A stretch of 64,000 nucleotides of DNA, taken from positions 756,498-820,497 of the forward strand of contig JANAVB010044017.1 in the NCBI GenBank assembly GCA_029216955.1, written 5' to 3'. Position 1 is the stretch's first letter. Each line of letters begins with the position of its first letter. Below, one piece after another: positions 13,050 to 26,188 of the stretch. Under the pieces are notes generated by a model. The model was not told the origin of the DNA, did not search any database, and was given only the letters and a program-made list of their open reading frames with translations. This DNA is from Iris pallida. Lineage: Eukaryota > Streptophyta > Magnoliopsida > Asparagales > Iridaceae. Position numbers and translations under genes: made by a program.

Positions 13050-13108
<59 letters not shown>

Positions 13109-14767
13109 CGTATGAGTTAGAGATGTATAAAGACACAAATCTTTATTTTCGCTACTTAAGTTGTATCTTTTAACAAAGTCTCCGTTTATATTAAATATGA
13201 ATGTGATTCTTAGTTTGTTCAAGTAAAAATAGGATTATTAAATTATGAATGCACAACTTGTCGATTATCGAACCACATTATCCCCTATGTTTACATAAAA
13301 ACCTTTTATTGGTAAAGAGTTTGATACTCTAAAAATCTTTAATTTCCATGTCAACGAACATCAATGAATAGAGATATTCTAACTTTTGTTCTTGACATGA
13401 AAATGAAAATTAGAACCTATACTTGTTGAAAATTAACCATCCTTGTGTATGATTGTAAGTTACTTTCTTTGTTAATTGAATATATTGCGTGGATCCGGTG
13501 TTGACCACCGAAGGGGTCGGCGTACCCGGGTTTTATTATACCATTTATGCTTATTGTAGAATTTCCGGGTCAAGAAAAACAAAGGAGACTCTGCCGAAAA
13601 TTCTTAGAAATTTCAGAGTTAGCTAATTTACAAAGCTTTAGGTTCTCCTTCTTTCCCATTTATATATTCTGTCCTGTGATTCCGTCACAAGACGATAAGT
13701 TGCATTAGAGCTCGATATAATTAAATGGATCATTTAGAGTAGTTGTATCGGGATGGGAGAGAAAACTAGTTGGATCACACCATCGAATTCATTGCAATAC
13801 TACTTGTTTTAAAACTGATCAGTTCCTTTTTTCGGCACTCGTTTGGCCAGACGGGTCTGTCGGGGTGTGGCTTAGCACACTTTCTGTTTCATATTTTCTG
13901 TATCCATTGGATTCCGAATCCCCGAATTTGGCTCTGTAATATCCAATGTAGCTTGTTCCGATATTCTTGGAAAATTCCAAGTCATACGATAATTGTTTTA
14001 ACACTTGATTCTGGGAAACTGGAAATGATTCAGGTGTTATTAGTTATATCGCATAAATATGTGATGCTTAATACTAATGGGACGGATAAAGTCTAAGCAC
14101 CGCCCATTTAGTATAATCCTGATCCCGGACAAATGGGATTATTGTCGAGATACTAGGTGTGTGTGATCCAAAGGGTTTCTCTAAACAATGCATTTTCATT
14201 AAGTCTAGTATTGGCTCTATTAGTTTTAATTACATCTTCAGACCTTACTCGATTTTGACACTTGACAGTATCATTTACTCTAGTTGGTGCTCAAGATATT
14301 TGGGTGAATGTATTCTATTTTATATTTTGGCATCATTATTCTTCTTGCCTTACTTTCTTTCCTTGACCGAGAGCTTGCTCGTCGTATTGACGACCTAGTT
14401 TTGTTCACTAGGTGTGGAGGAAGTTCCAGATGATCAGTATGCTGAAAAGGATCTCTACGAGTGACTGCATCCTTGGAAGACTTTTGTTAATGATAAGATT
14501 TAGTACAGGATATGACTTGTATAATTAATGATAAGACGTAGTAGGGGATATGTGATGTATAATTATGAACTCTTGGAAGTGGAAGTAGTAACGTTTTGGA
14601 TAATGACATTTTGGAAGTGAATTTGTTAGTTATTTTCTTGTACCTATATTTTATCTCTGACTTTACAGGCGACAATCGCAAGTACGGCACGTGTTGTATC
14701 GTATAAGTGCGTAGCCTGGAGATGTACCACGCTCCAAATTTATATTTATGAAAGTCGGGACGTGACA

Positions 14768-15526
14768 CCGGCTTCTTTGCTTGGAGGTTCATCTGATGCT
14801 TGATGTGATGGTTCTGCATCTTTGTGTGAAGGTTTTGCAGTAGTTGTACTTGGTACGATTATGTCTTCATTGTCATCATCGTCTAAGTGTTGATTTAGCT
14901 CATCAAACTTGACATTGATAGATTCTTCAATGATCATTGTTCTTTTGTTGAAGACTCTGTATCCTTTGCTCTTTGCTGTATAACCTAAAAATATACCTTG
15001 ATCGGCCTTTTCATCAAATTTACTCAAATTATCTTTAGTATTAACAATAAAACATTTACAACCAAAGATTTTAAAATAAGAAATATTTGGTGTTCTATAA
15101 AACCATAGTTCATAGGGAGTCTTCTTCGATATAGGTCGAATTAGAACCCTATTGAGAATATAGCATTCTGTATTTATAGCTTCAGCCCATAAGTATCTAG
15201 GTAGACTAAACTGGTTTAACATTACTCTAGCCATTTCAGATGGAGTTCTGTTCTTACGTTCCACGACTCCATTTTGTTGCGGAGTCCTAGGGCAAGAGAA
15301 TTCATGCAAATAACCGTGTGTGTCACAAAATTGCTTGAATTCTGCATTCTTAAATTTGTCGTCATGATCACTACGAATACGAGTAATCATGAACCCTTTT
15401 TCATTCTGTACTTTCTTGCAAAAGGTGACAAATTCTGATAATGCATCGTTCTTGCGTGCAAGAAAATAAACCCATGTATATCTAGAGAAATCATCTATAA
15501 TGACAAATACATATAACTTACCACCT
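14768..15526 (-). pseudogene. Copia pol: integrase core, C-terminal part
   Basis: This is the copia integrase between elements A and B. Visible on the minus strand are VIIDDFSRYTW (first catalytic Asp), IRSDHDDKF (second Asp) and PQQNGVVERKNRT (catalytic Glu), then YLWAEAI, the 'KIFGCKCF' block and GIFLGYTAKSKGYRVFN, as in copia integrases. The frame runs from element B's edge at about 15521 down to element A's edge at 14772 without a stop. It ends in an Asp/Ser/Pro-rich linker that normally leads to the RT. Its N-terminal zinc-binding part is at 26189-26423, beyond element B. Confidence 0.9.
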
Positions 15527-18362
15527 TGTCACGCCCCAGAACCAGAATACTGGAGAGCGGGGGCAGACACAGCCAGCTACGTATATTGAAATAGAATACA
15601 TCTCAACTATACGGTCACGGCTGTCTGGATATGAGGGTTTACTACAAGCCAGCAGTCTCTTAAGGTCAAGCCTATTGTCTCAATCTCAAGCAATTAACAG
15701 AGTTACAAGATGTTAGAGCATCAAATATATATATATAAGGCGTCCCAAATATTACATATTGGATGATCATGAAGCTAGTCGTACAAAATGATAGGACTAG
15801 CAAGAGTTCAGTCATACATGATCAACCCTAGGATTTGTTAATCATGTTACAGCTCGTAGGCAGACAGTAAGTAAATGTGCATCGAGCTAACAGGTGCTCG
15901 TCGGCAAACGCCTCAAAAGAATAAATTTACATATGAGTGGGTGAAACAAAAAGGGAAGACCCACTCGTAGCCCGGGTTCCGTCTAGTGTTCACCATTGGG
16001 CTGGAAGCCTGGTAGATCCTCGGTAGCTGCTCCGAAATCTGGCCACACAAAACCAGCTGGGTCAAACCCCAGAAAGAGCAAGTGCCACAAAGGGGGCCAC
16101 AAATAAGAACAAAAGCCAGCATATTAGAACATAAAGAATAAAAGAAAGTACAAGTAGTAAAAGTACACAGAGCGATAAATGACTAGGGACGTGGAACCAT
16201 TCCGGGAGCCAGGTTACAATCCTTAACCAAACAAGGACCGGGATTGTACCCCTTCGCCTGAATAGCTCACAGTCTCTACCCATTTATCGTTAGAGATGAG
16301 TAAAACAATCATGACCAAGAGTTCCAGGTACAGGGGCTAGACAAGACTTAGACAAGGCTGGACAGCATCCATTTCACAACGGCCAAGCAAGTACTACGGC
16401 TTACTACTTTAACTAACTAGGGTTATCACAAGCCTAATTACTAACAAGATGCAGGTGAGAAACTCCCAGTCCCAAGCCCTGCAGACCATCCAGTTATCCT
16501 TCCGCGGGTTGAGAGTTATAGGTGGGTACATTGCCCGGGAGACAAATGTACCCTTAGGTGACTTAGAGGGTGCAACACATGACAGTATGCTGGAAATGTG
16601 CTCTACTCGTCGGCAAGCTACAAGTCCATTAATGCTTCCAGATAACAAGACTGCCTGTGACCGGGAATTCTCCATGTTCTAATTTGGTCTACTCATTACC
16701 TAGTCCAATTTTAGTGTGAGTCCCTGGCCGTGGTACCCAGGGAGTCACCCCTTAGACATGATGCAAGACAAGACAAGTGATTTGCACAGAGCAACAGGTA
16801 GTACACCCACGGTGTCAAGACAAGTCAAGTCGAGTCAAGAGTGCGCCGCCACGGGCCACTATCAAGTGAAGCCAAGTCATACCAAGTCAAGTCAAGTTGA
16901 GTTATCAAGTCATGCCAAGTCGGGTGTGCGCCACCACGGGCCACTATCAAGTCAAGCCGAGTTATCAAGTTACCGGTCCCAGTTATTAACAAAATATTCA
17001 ACAGATAGGAGAATACTATCTGCAGGCCAAACCATGCCAAATCATGGAAAATAGTGTCAAGACGTGTCAGACCAAGTCAAGTTGTGCATGTGAGCAATCA
17101 AAATCTCAAAAGCTCCAATCATATCAAAGAAAAACCAAGTTATAAAGCAGGCACTAAGGCACTAGGGTGTAGGTGAACTAGGGTGTGCCAGGGAACAAGC
17201 ACACTAGAGTGCGCCTGGTGGCAGCACACTAGAGTGCGCCTGGTGGCAGCACACTAGAGTGCGCCTAGGGTGGCAGCACACTAGAGTGCGCCTAGGGTGG
17301 CAGCACACTAGAGTGCGCCTGGATCCAAGTGCACTGGAGTGCGCTTAAGTCGAAACCAACAAGGTGCGCCTAGCCAGGGTGCGCTAGAATGCGCCTGGGT
17401 CCAAGGGTCAAAGTGCGCCTAGGTAACTACGCGCTAAAGTGCGCCTAGTCAGGGGAGCAGGCGCAATCGGACCAGGCGCTAAACAGCGCACGGCCAGAAA
17501 AGTAGGCGCAGTGCGCTAAAGAGCGCCTGGCCAGAAAAGGAGGCGCAGTGCGCTAAAGAGCGCCTGGCCAGAAAAGGAGGCGCAGTGCGCTAAAGAGCGC
17601 CTGGCCAGAAAAGGAGGCGCAGTGCGCTAAAGAGCGCCTGGCCAGAAAAGGAGGCGCAGTGCGCTAAAGAGCGCCTGGCCAGAAAAGGAGGCGCAATCGG
17701 GCAAGGAGGCCAGAAAGTAGGCGCGCCTGGGGGTCGTCTTCCTCCTCAAGCCGAGGAGAAGAACCCATGGGTTCCAAAACTTTGGAACACCATAAGTCGG
17801 CCATCCAAGCTCCAATTCCGAACTTCCAAGGCTCTAACTTGGGTAAAATTCCACCCTCTACAACATGGAAACAATAAAACCAACCAAAATTCAAGTTTAA
17901 TAGATCAAATCTAAAGAAATCCGAAAATGAACAAAGTCTAGATCTAGGGAAATCCAATCTTCAAAATCCAAAATGCCAAGCTCTAACATTGGTCCTAGAG
18001 CTCTAGTCTAACTAAATATCAAAATAAAATGGGTCCTCATTAAATGGCAAGATGCAACTTGCCTAAGGTGGGGATGTTGGTGGTGGTAGGAGGAAGAAGA
18101 AGAAGAAGAAATAAATGGAAGTTATGGGGAGAGAGAAAAGTTGGTGGGATTTTAATGGGGGTTGTTGTGGTGTTCTTGAGGGTGCAAGATAGCTAAAGGT
18201 GTTCTCATTCCTACAAACCAAACCAAGTCATATTAAACCAAATCAAAAATCCGAATAAGAAAAATACGAGAAATATCGAAATACCACAGTTAGGTAAGAT
18301 TTAAAAATATACGTAAAATCAAAATACGGGCAAAATACGAAATACGGGAAATGAGGGTGACA
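15527..18362 (-). repeat. 3' LTR of element B
   Basis: Plus-strand ends are TGTCACGCCCC and GGGTGACA. The polypurine tract (minus strand AAGGTGGGTAGAGT, 18363-18376) abuts it, and AATTCCGAGGACGGAATT lies just beyond (18381-18400). Two internal minisatellites occupy 17195-17715. Short frames within it recur in the other LTR only by descent. Confidence 0.92.
17195..17715. repeat. 25-27 bp and 37 bp minisatellites inside element B LTR
   Basis: First array: unit built on GCACACTAGAGTGCGCCT, five copies here. Second array: 37-bp unit containing AGTGCGCTAAAGAGCGCCTG, about six copies. In the partner LTR (25045-25540) the first array has four copies and the second again about six. The one-unit (25 bp) difference equals the full 25-bp length difference between the LTRs. 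Confidence 0.88.
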
Positions 18363-18531
18363 ACTCTACCCACCTTAAAAGAATTCCGTCCTCGGAATTT
18401 AATCAAGGAGCTAGAGATTGCCACGACAAGCTACACTAATCACAGGCAAGCTACACTAAGCAGTTCAATCATACAATCATGCAATGCAAGCAAGGAAGGG
18501 AAGGCGTAAGGCATAAGAAAGACATTATACC

Positions 18532-21500
18532 TCACGAGTCAAACAGATAGGGATATCGCGATCGGATGTCGTCCTCACGCTCCCACGTTGACTCACCTAG
18601 AGAGTGATGACCCCAAGCAACACGGACCAATTTAATAGTCTTGTTCTTGAGTATCTTTTCCCTCCGGTCCAAAATAGACACGGGCCTCTCCTCATACGAA
18701 AGGTTGGTACCAACAACCAATTCCGAATGATCTAGGATATGGCTCGGGTCCGGAATATACCGTCGTAACTGGGACACATGGAATACATCATGTACCTCGC
18801 TTAACGACGGCGGAAGAGCGAGACGATAGGACACATCGCCTACTCGCTCCAGAATATCGAACGGCCCTATATACCTAGGACTAAGCTTTCCCCGTACGCC
18901 AAAACGAATGACGCCGCGGGTAGGCGAGATCCTAAGGAATACATGGTCGCCGACAGCAAATTCTAAGGGACGCCGATGAGCATCGGCCCAATGGCGCTGG
19001 CGATCCTGAGCAACTCGGAGGTGATCTCTGATTCTTCTGACCACTTCAACCGTCTGAGAAATCAGTTCGGGACCGAGCATCTGCCTCTCTCCGATATCGT
19101 CCCATGCTAACGGAGATCTGCATTTCCTGCCATACAGAGCCTCGAAGGGTGCCATCTGGATACTAGCTTGGAAACTATTGTTGTACGAGAATTCCACCAA
19201 GTGCAGGTGATCCTCCCATGAACCACCAAAATCGAGGGTACACGATCTCAACATATCTTCGAGAGTTTGTATAGTACGCTCTGACTGCCCATCTGTCTGC
19301 GGATGATACGCTGAGCTGAACTTAAGACGAGTCCCCAAACTTTGATGAAGACTGCGCCATAAGTGCGATGTGAATCTCGTATCCCTGTCTGATACTATGC
19401 TGACTGGCACTCCGTGAAGTCGGACGATCTGCCTGAGATACATCTCTGCTAGCTGCGCCGTCGACTGTCCAACTCTAAAGGGAAGAAAGTGTGCCACCTT
19501 GGTAAGCCTGTCTACAATGACCCAAATAGCATCTCTGCCTGCCGGAGATCTGGGTAACCCAGTCACGAAATCCATGGTTATGTGCTCCCATTTCCATTCT
19601 GGGATCGGTAAAGGTTGAAGAAGTCCAGCCGGCCTCTGATGTTCAGCCTTGACTTGTTGGCAAACCAAACATCGAGAGACGTACCGGGCTATCTCCCTCT
19701 TTATACCATTCCACCAAAAGTGCTGACGAATATCTCTGTACATCTTCGTACCGCCTGGGTGAATGGAATACTGCGAACTGTGAGCCTCTGCCATGACTTC
19801 CTGTCTGATATCTCCACTGGGTACACAAAGACGCGTGCCGTGTCGAAGTGTACCATCCTCATGAATACATAACTCTGGCCTTCTTCCTGCCTCGCACTCT
19901 GCTCTGAGCCGCTGAATCTTGGAATCTGTTAATTGTGCTGTCCGGATCCTCTCAACTATGGTGGACTGTATCTGTAGGCTGGCCATCAAGGCCACATTGG
20001 AAAGGAGAATCACTTCAATTTCCATCTTCTGAAGATCTGCCAATAGCTCTGGTTGCGCTGTTAGAAGGTAGACTCCGGCTCTCCGGCTCAATGCATCTGC
20101 TACCACGTTGGCCTTCCCTGGGTGATACTGCAAGTCCACATCATAGTCCACAAGTAGCTCGAGCCATCTTCTCTGCCGCATATTAAGATCCTTCTGGATG
20201 AAAACATACTTCAGGCCCTTGTGATCAGTAAATATCTCCACTCTGTCTCCGTACAAGTAGTGCCTCCACAACTTAAGTGCAAACACTACTGCTGCTAGCT
20301 CCAAGTCGTGGGTCGGGTAATTCTTCTCATGATCACGGAGTTGACGTGACGCATAAGCAATTACCTTCCCATGCTGCATCAGAACACATCCCAATCCTCT
20401 GCCTGAAGCGTCGTAATAAACTGTGAATCCTCCGGTCCCATCTGGAAGGGTGAGAATAGGAGCCGTTACCAAACCTCGCTTCAATTTCTCAAATGATTCC
20501 TGACATTCTGCTGTCCAAACGAACGGCACATCCTTGCGGGTCAACTGGGTCATCGGTGCTGAAATCCTTGCAAAATCAGAGACGAACCGCCGGTAGTAGC
20601 CGGCCAATCCAAGAAAGCTGCGAACTTCTGCCACTGAACTGGGTACTGGCTATGCCTCGATGGCCACAATCTTCTGGGGATCCACTTCCACTCCTCCTCG
20701 GGTAATGATGTGACCCAAGTATGAAATGCGATCGAGCCAGAACTCGCATTTACTGAACTTGGCATAAACTGGTGCTCTCTGAGAATCTGAAGAACCACAC
20801 GGAGATGCTGTTCATGCTCCGCCTCACTCTTGCTGTAGACCAGGATGTCATCAAGGAATACTATCACAAACTGATCCAAGTAAGGCATGAAAATACGGTT
20901 CATGAGATCCATGAACACTGCCGGCGCATTGGTCGCTCCAAAGGGCATAACTAGAAACTCCCAATGCCCGTACCTAGATCTGAACGCCGTCTTCGGGATG
21001 TCCTGCTCTCTAACTCTGATCTGGTGGTATCCTGACCGCAAGTCTATCTTCGAGAAAACTGAAGCCCCTTTGAGTTGATCAAATAAGTCATCTATCCTTG
21101 GAAGAGGGTATCTGTTCTTGATTGTCACTGAGTTCAAGGTACGATAATCAACACATAGCCTGGACGTACCATCCTTCTTTTTCACAAGAAGCATCGGGGC
21201 TCCCCAAGGCGATCCACTTGCACGAATGAATCCCTTGGTCCTGAGTTCTTCAATCATCTTGTACAAAATCTCCAACTCTGAAGGCGCCATTCTGTAGACT
21301 CGCTCTGATACTGGTGCTGTCCCGGGAATCAAGTCAATGGTGAACTCGATCTCCCGCTCTGGTGGCATCCCTGGAAGTTCCTCTGGGAAGACATCTGGAA
21401 ACTCTTCAACTATCCGGGGCAACTGCACTGCTGCTACTGCCATCCGCAATACTGGAGGAGATGGCTCTACTGTGCCTCTGGAAAATAAAAACTCTGGCTC

Positions 21501-23231
21501 TCCGGAAATACTAAAGACAACTCTGCCAACATGGCAGTCTATCCTAGCATAATGGTTCCTCAACCAATCCATGCCTAGGACTACATCATAGTCTGCCATA
21601 GGGAATTCTATGAATCTAGCGGAGAACTCTCTACCGCTAACTACGATCCGACACGAGGAGAACACTCGATCTACTCCCACAAGACCATTACCAGTAAGTA
21701 TATTGAGCCTCACTGATAATGACTCGGGCTCCAACCCTATCCGTGTTGCGAATCGTGCAGACATGAATGAATGCGATGCACCAGAATCAAATAATACAGA
21801 TGCTGGAAAAGTGTTGACGAGAATAGTACCTGCCACTACCTCACCTGGTGCAACTTCTTCTTCCATGGTCATCATCATAGCCTGACCTCTAGCTGCGGGT
21901 CCCCTCTGCTGGAAACCCCTCTGTCGGTTCTGTGCCGGAGCCTGGGTGAACTGCTGCTGGTTCTGCTGCTGAAAGGCCTGGGCGTGGGGCGCCAATGGCC
22001 TCGGGTACTGCTGTTGCTGCTGCTGCTGGACTGGAACTGGGGCTGGTCCCCTCACCGAAGAACTAGAAAGGTTGGATGATGATGGACCTCCCCTATTCGG
22101 GCAGGTCCCTATCTGGTGGTCTGCTCCTCCACAAGCCAGGCACAATCCTCGTGCCCTACGACACTCTGCCACTACATGGCCCGGCTTCCCGCAATGAGAA
22201 CATCCCACCGCGGAAGACTGCTTCTGCTTCTGCTGCTGCGGGTACGTCGGGGTCGAATGCTGAACCGACGTCACTGAGGCTGCCCGCCTCGGAGTTCCAA
22301 TGGTTATACCCCTAGCTGCCGGGGCTGGAGCTGAAGATTGGTGCATCTGGTTGTGGGACCGCTTCCTGCCTCCGGTCCTGTCCATAATTCTCCGGGAGGT
22401 ATACTCATGCCTCCTTGCTGCTTTCAATACTGCATCGAACGTCTGGTGCTCGAACTGTTCCACAGCCAATAATATCTCCAAATGCAGTCCTTGCTGGAAC
22501 CGCTGAGCCCTATCGAACTCGGTTGCCACCAAGGTAGGGGCGAACCTACTCAGCCTAGAAAACTCGGTCGCATAGCCATCGACCGTCCTGCCTCCTTGCT
22601 TCAAGTTGGTGAATCTGGTCTGCAGGTCGTACCGTGCCACCGCATCGAAGTACTTTGTCTGGAACCTCTCTCTGAACGTCGCCCAAGTGATTGGTGCTGC
22701 TAATCCCATGGCCTGAGCTGCCCACCAATCGCGAGCCAAGTCTAACAACTGTAGGCGTACCACCGCCACCTTCTCATTTTCAGGTGTCCTAGCTGCTTCC
22801 AGGACCACCTCGGTATCCTGAAGCCAAGCATCCGCGGCAACCGCATCTTCACTGCCGTCAAAGAAGGGAGGGTTCAAGCGCTTGAAACTGTTGGCCGCCT
22901 GATTTCCTTGGGGACCTCCTCGGTTTAGTGCATCATGAACCTCCTGGTGCAAGGCGTCACCTCGACGATCTTGGGATGCAAGCAGTTCTCTGATAAGCCC
23001 TACCAAAGGCCCCTCGTCCTGTCTAGCTGGTTGAACGGGCGGAGCTGCCTGAACTGGAGGTTCCGGGCCTCCGGAAGGCATAACTCGAGAGGCTACTCCA
23101 GAGTGCTGAGCTTGATCTTCCTGGCGCTGGAGTGCTTGTCGAGCTTCCTCTGGCTGGTTGGCAGGTCCGGGAGTAATGCCGCTGAAGAATATGACATAGG
23201 GAACAATAAGAAAAGGACCAGGACAGATCAA
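18532..23231 (-). pseudogene. Element B gag-pol polyprotein (gypsy, chromodomain type)
   Basis: Two long frames. The upstream one (20550-23231, 893 residues) has gag, two CCHC zinc knuckles (residues about 344-357 and 364-377), a Q-rich linker, aspartic protease DSGAS (about 482-486) and RT with FLDD (about 792-795). A one-base loss near 20767 shifts the RT out of frame, and an in-frame TAG follows near 20652. The second frame (18532-20634, 700 residues) continues with RT thumb, RNase H ([18 protein letters not shown]), integrase with HHCC zinc finger and D,D,E core ([22 protein letters not shown]) and a C-terminal chromodomain ending YPYLFDS. It supplies all replication functions; two lesions prevent one full product. 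Small plus-strand frames here are antisense shadows. Confidence 0.95.
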
Positions 23232-23352
23232 TTATACAAGCAATATGATCAGGTCAAGAATCTCAGGGATTTGAAGATACGAGCAGAGATCAAGGGCGAA
23301 TATTGATTGAGACATCTATTTGGTAAACCCTCACATTTCTTGAATGCCAAGA

Positions 23353-23368
23353 CCTGCATGGGCCACCA
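23353..23368 (-). promoter_or_regulatory. Primer binding site of element B, tRNA-Ile type
   Basis: The minus strand reads TGGTGGCCCATGCAGG, beginning 9 nt after the 5' LTR end at 23378. TGG complements the CCA tail, and the rest matches, as far as I recall, the 3' acceptor/T-stem end of plant cytosolic tRNA-Ile(AAU). It does not match initiator tRNA-Met, the usual primer. Element C has the same 16-mer with one difference. Confidence 0.65.
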
Positions 23369-23377
23369 CTTAAACCG

Positions 23378-26188
23378 TGTCACGCCCCAGAACCAGAATA
23401 CTGGAGAGCGGGGGCAGACACAGCCAGCTACGTATATTGAAATAGAATACATCTCAACTATACGGTCACGGCTGTCTGGATATGAGGGTTTACTACAAGC
23501 CAGCAGTCTCTTAAGGTCAAGCCTATTGTCTCAATCTCAAGCAATTAACAGAGTTACAAGATGTTAGAGCATCAAATATATATATATAAGGCGTCCCAAA
23601 TATTATATATTGGATGATCATGAAGCTAGTCGTACAAAATGATAGGACTAGCAAGAGTTCAGTCATACATGATCAACCCTAGGATTTGTTAATCATGTTA
23701 CAGCCCGTAGGCAGACAGTAAGTAAATGTGCATCGAGCTAACAGGTGCTCGTCGGCAAACGCCTCAAAAGAATAAATTTACATATGAGTGGGTGAAACAA
23801 AAAGGGAAGACCCACTCGTAGCCCGGGTTCCGTCTAGTGTTCACCATTGGGCTGGAAGCCTGGTAGATCCTCGGTAGCTGCTCCGAAATCTGGCCACACA
23901 AAACCAGCTGGGTCAAACCCCAGAAAGAGCAAGTGCCACAAAGGGGGCCACAAATAAGAACAAAAGCCAGCATATTAGAACATAAAGAATAAAAGAAAGT
24001 ACAAGTAGTAAAAGTACACAGAGCGATAAATGACTAGGGACGTGGAACCATTCCGGGAGCCAGGTTACAATCCTTAACCAAACAAGGACCGGGATTGTAC
24101 CCCTTCGCCTGAATAGCTCACAGTCTCTACCCATTTATCGTTAGAGATGAGTAAAACAATCATGACCAAGAGTTCCAGGTACAGGGGCTAGACAAGACTT
24201 AGACAAGGCTGGACAGCATCCATTTCACAACGGCCAAGCAAGTACTACGGCTTACTACTTTAACTAACTAGGGTTATCACAAGCCTAATTACTAACAAGA
24301 TGCAGGTGAGAAACTCCCAGTCCCAAGCCCTGCAGACCATCCAGTTATCCTTCCGCGGGTTGAGAGTTATAGGTGGGTACATTGCCCGGGAGACAAATGT
24401 ACCCTTAGGTGACTTAGAGGGTGCAACACATGACAGTGTGCTGGAAATGTGCTCTACTCGTCGGCAAGCTACAAGTCCATTAATGCTTCCAGATAACGAG
24501 ACTGCCTGTGACCGGGAATTCTCCATGTTCTAATTTGGTCTACTCATTACCTAGTCCAATTTTAGTGTGATTCCCTGGCCGTGGTACCCAGGGAGTCACC
24601 CCTTAGACATGATGCAAGACAAGACAAGTGATTTGCACAGAGCAACAGGTAGTACACCCACGGTATCAAGACAAGTCAAGTCGAGTCAAGAGTGCGCCGC
24701 CACGGGCCACTATCAAGTGAAGCCAAGTCATACCAAGTCAAGTCAAGTTGAGTTATCAAGTCATGTCAAGTCGGGTATGCGCCACCACGGGCCACTATCA
24801 AGTCAAGCCGAGTTATCAAGTTACCGGTCCCAGTTATTAACAAAATATTCAACAGATAGGAGAATACTATCTGCAGGCCAAACCATGCCAAATCATGGAA
24901 AATAGTGTCAAGACGTGTCAGACCAAGTCAAGTTGTGCATGTGAGCAATCAAAATCTCAAAAGCTCCAATCATATCAAAGAAAAACCAAGTTATAAAGCA
25001 GGCACTAAGGCACTAGGGTGTAGGTGAACTAGGGTGTGCCAGGGAACAAGCACACTAGAGTGCGCCTGGTGGCAGCACACTAGAGTGCGCCTAGGGTGGC
25101 AGCACACTAGAGTGCGCCTAGGGTGGCAGCACACTAGAGTGCGCCTGGATCCAAGTGCACTGGAGTGCGCTTAAGTCGAAACCAACAAGGTACACCTAGC
25201 CAGGGTGCGCTAGAATGCGCCTGGGTCCAAGGGTCAAAGTGCGCCTAGGTAACTACGCGCTAAAGTGCGCCTAGTCAGGGGAGCAGGCGCAATCGGACCA
25301 GGCGCTAAACAGCGCGCGGCCAGAAAAGTAGGCACAGTGCGCTAAAGAGCGCCTGGCCAGAAAAGGAGGCACAGTGCGCTAAAGAGCGCCTGGCCAGAAA
25401 AGGAGGCGCAGTGCTCTAAAGAGCGCCTGGCCAGAAAAGGAGACGCAGTGCGCTAAAGAGCGCCTGGCCAGAAAAGGAGGCGCAGTGCGCTAAAGAGCGC
25501 CTGGCCAGAAAAGGAGGCGCAATCGGGCAAGGAGGCCAGAAAGTAGGCGCGCCTGGGGGTCGTCTTCCTCCTCAAGCCGAGGAGAAGAACCCATGGGTTC
25601 CAAAACTTTGGAACACCATAAGTCGGCCATCCAAGCTCCAATTCCGAACTTCCAAGGCTCTAACTTGGGTAAAATTCCACCCTCTACAACATGGAAACAA
25701 TAAAACCAACCAAAATTCAAGTTTAATAGATCAAATCTAAAGAAATCCGAAAATGAACAAAGTCTAGATCTAGGGAAATCCAATCTTCAAAACCCAAAAT
25801 GCCAAGCTCTAACATTGGTCCTAGAGCTCTAGTCTAACTAAATATCAAAATAAAATGGGTCCTCATTAAATGGCAAGATGCAACTTGCCTAAGGTGGGGA
25901 TGTTGGTGGTGGTAGGAGGAAGAAGAAGAAGAAGAAATAAATGGAAGTTATGGGGAGAGAGAAAAGTTGGTGGGATTTTAATGGGGGTTGTTGTGGTGTT
26001 CTTGAGGGTGCAAGATAGCTAAAGGTGTTCTCATTCCTACAAACCAAACCAAGTCATATTAAACCAAATCGAAAATCCGAATAAGAAAAATACGAGAAAT
26101 ATCGAAATACCACAGTTAGGTAAGATTTAAAAATATACGCAAAATCAAAATACGGGCAAAATACGAAATACGGGAAATGAGGGTGACA
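23378..26188 (-). repeat. 5' LTR of element B
   Basis: 2811 bp, nearly identical to 15527-18362 apart from one 25-bp minisatellite unit and scattered substitutions. In minus orientation it starts TGTCACCCTC and ends GGGGCGTGACA. It would hold the element's promoter; no clear TATA box was picked out. Confidence 0.92.

Larger units (their letters stand above)
5755..14767 (+). mobile_element. Element A: Tekay-like chromovirus with internal deletion
   Basis: The element starts TGTCATAG and ends ACGTGACA. It is flanked by the perfect 5-bp duplication CCGGC (5750-5754 and 14768-14772) inside copia pol. It has two near-full-length LTRs (5755-8665; 8881-14767, the latter interrupted by a solo LTR) but only 215 bp between them. 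That remnant encodes the end of a gypsy chromodomain and carries the polypurine tract, which fixes plus orientation. Gag, protease, RT, integrase and primer site are deleted. LTRs differ by roughly 2 percent plus (AT)n length by eye. Confidence 0.88.
8881..14767 (+). repeat. 3' LTR of element A, split by a solo LTR
   Basis: The two arms, 8881-9532 and 12474-14767, together give about 2.94 kb and align with 5755-8665. An (AT)n tract lies at 8957-9041. A short block containing 'AAAGGTCATGATAG' followed by (AT)n is duplicated at about 12858-12982 and 12984-13108, in this copy only. Confidence 0.88.
15527..26188 (-). mobile_element. Element B: full-length Tekay-like chromovirus
   Basis: A 10,662-bp Ty3/gypsy element with perfect duplication CACCT (15522-15526, 26189-26193) in the copia integrase. 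LTRs are 15527-18362 (2836 bp) and 23378-26188 (2811 bp), differing at only a few dozen scattered sites by eye, so this is a young insertion. On the minus strand: 5' LTR, primer site resembling the tRNA-Ile complement, gag-protease-RT, RNase H-integrase-chromodomain, polypurine tract, 3' LTR. Only one frameshift and one stop interrupt the polyprotein. Confidence 0.95.

Noticed and set aside
20772..23306. Several 60-123 residue plus-strand frames
   Set aside because: They lie antisense to the element B gag-pol and show no independent features.
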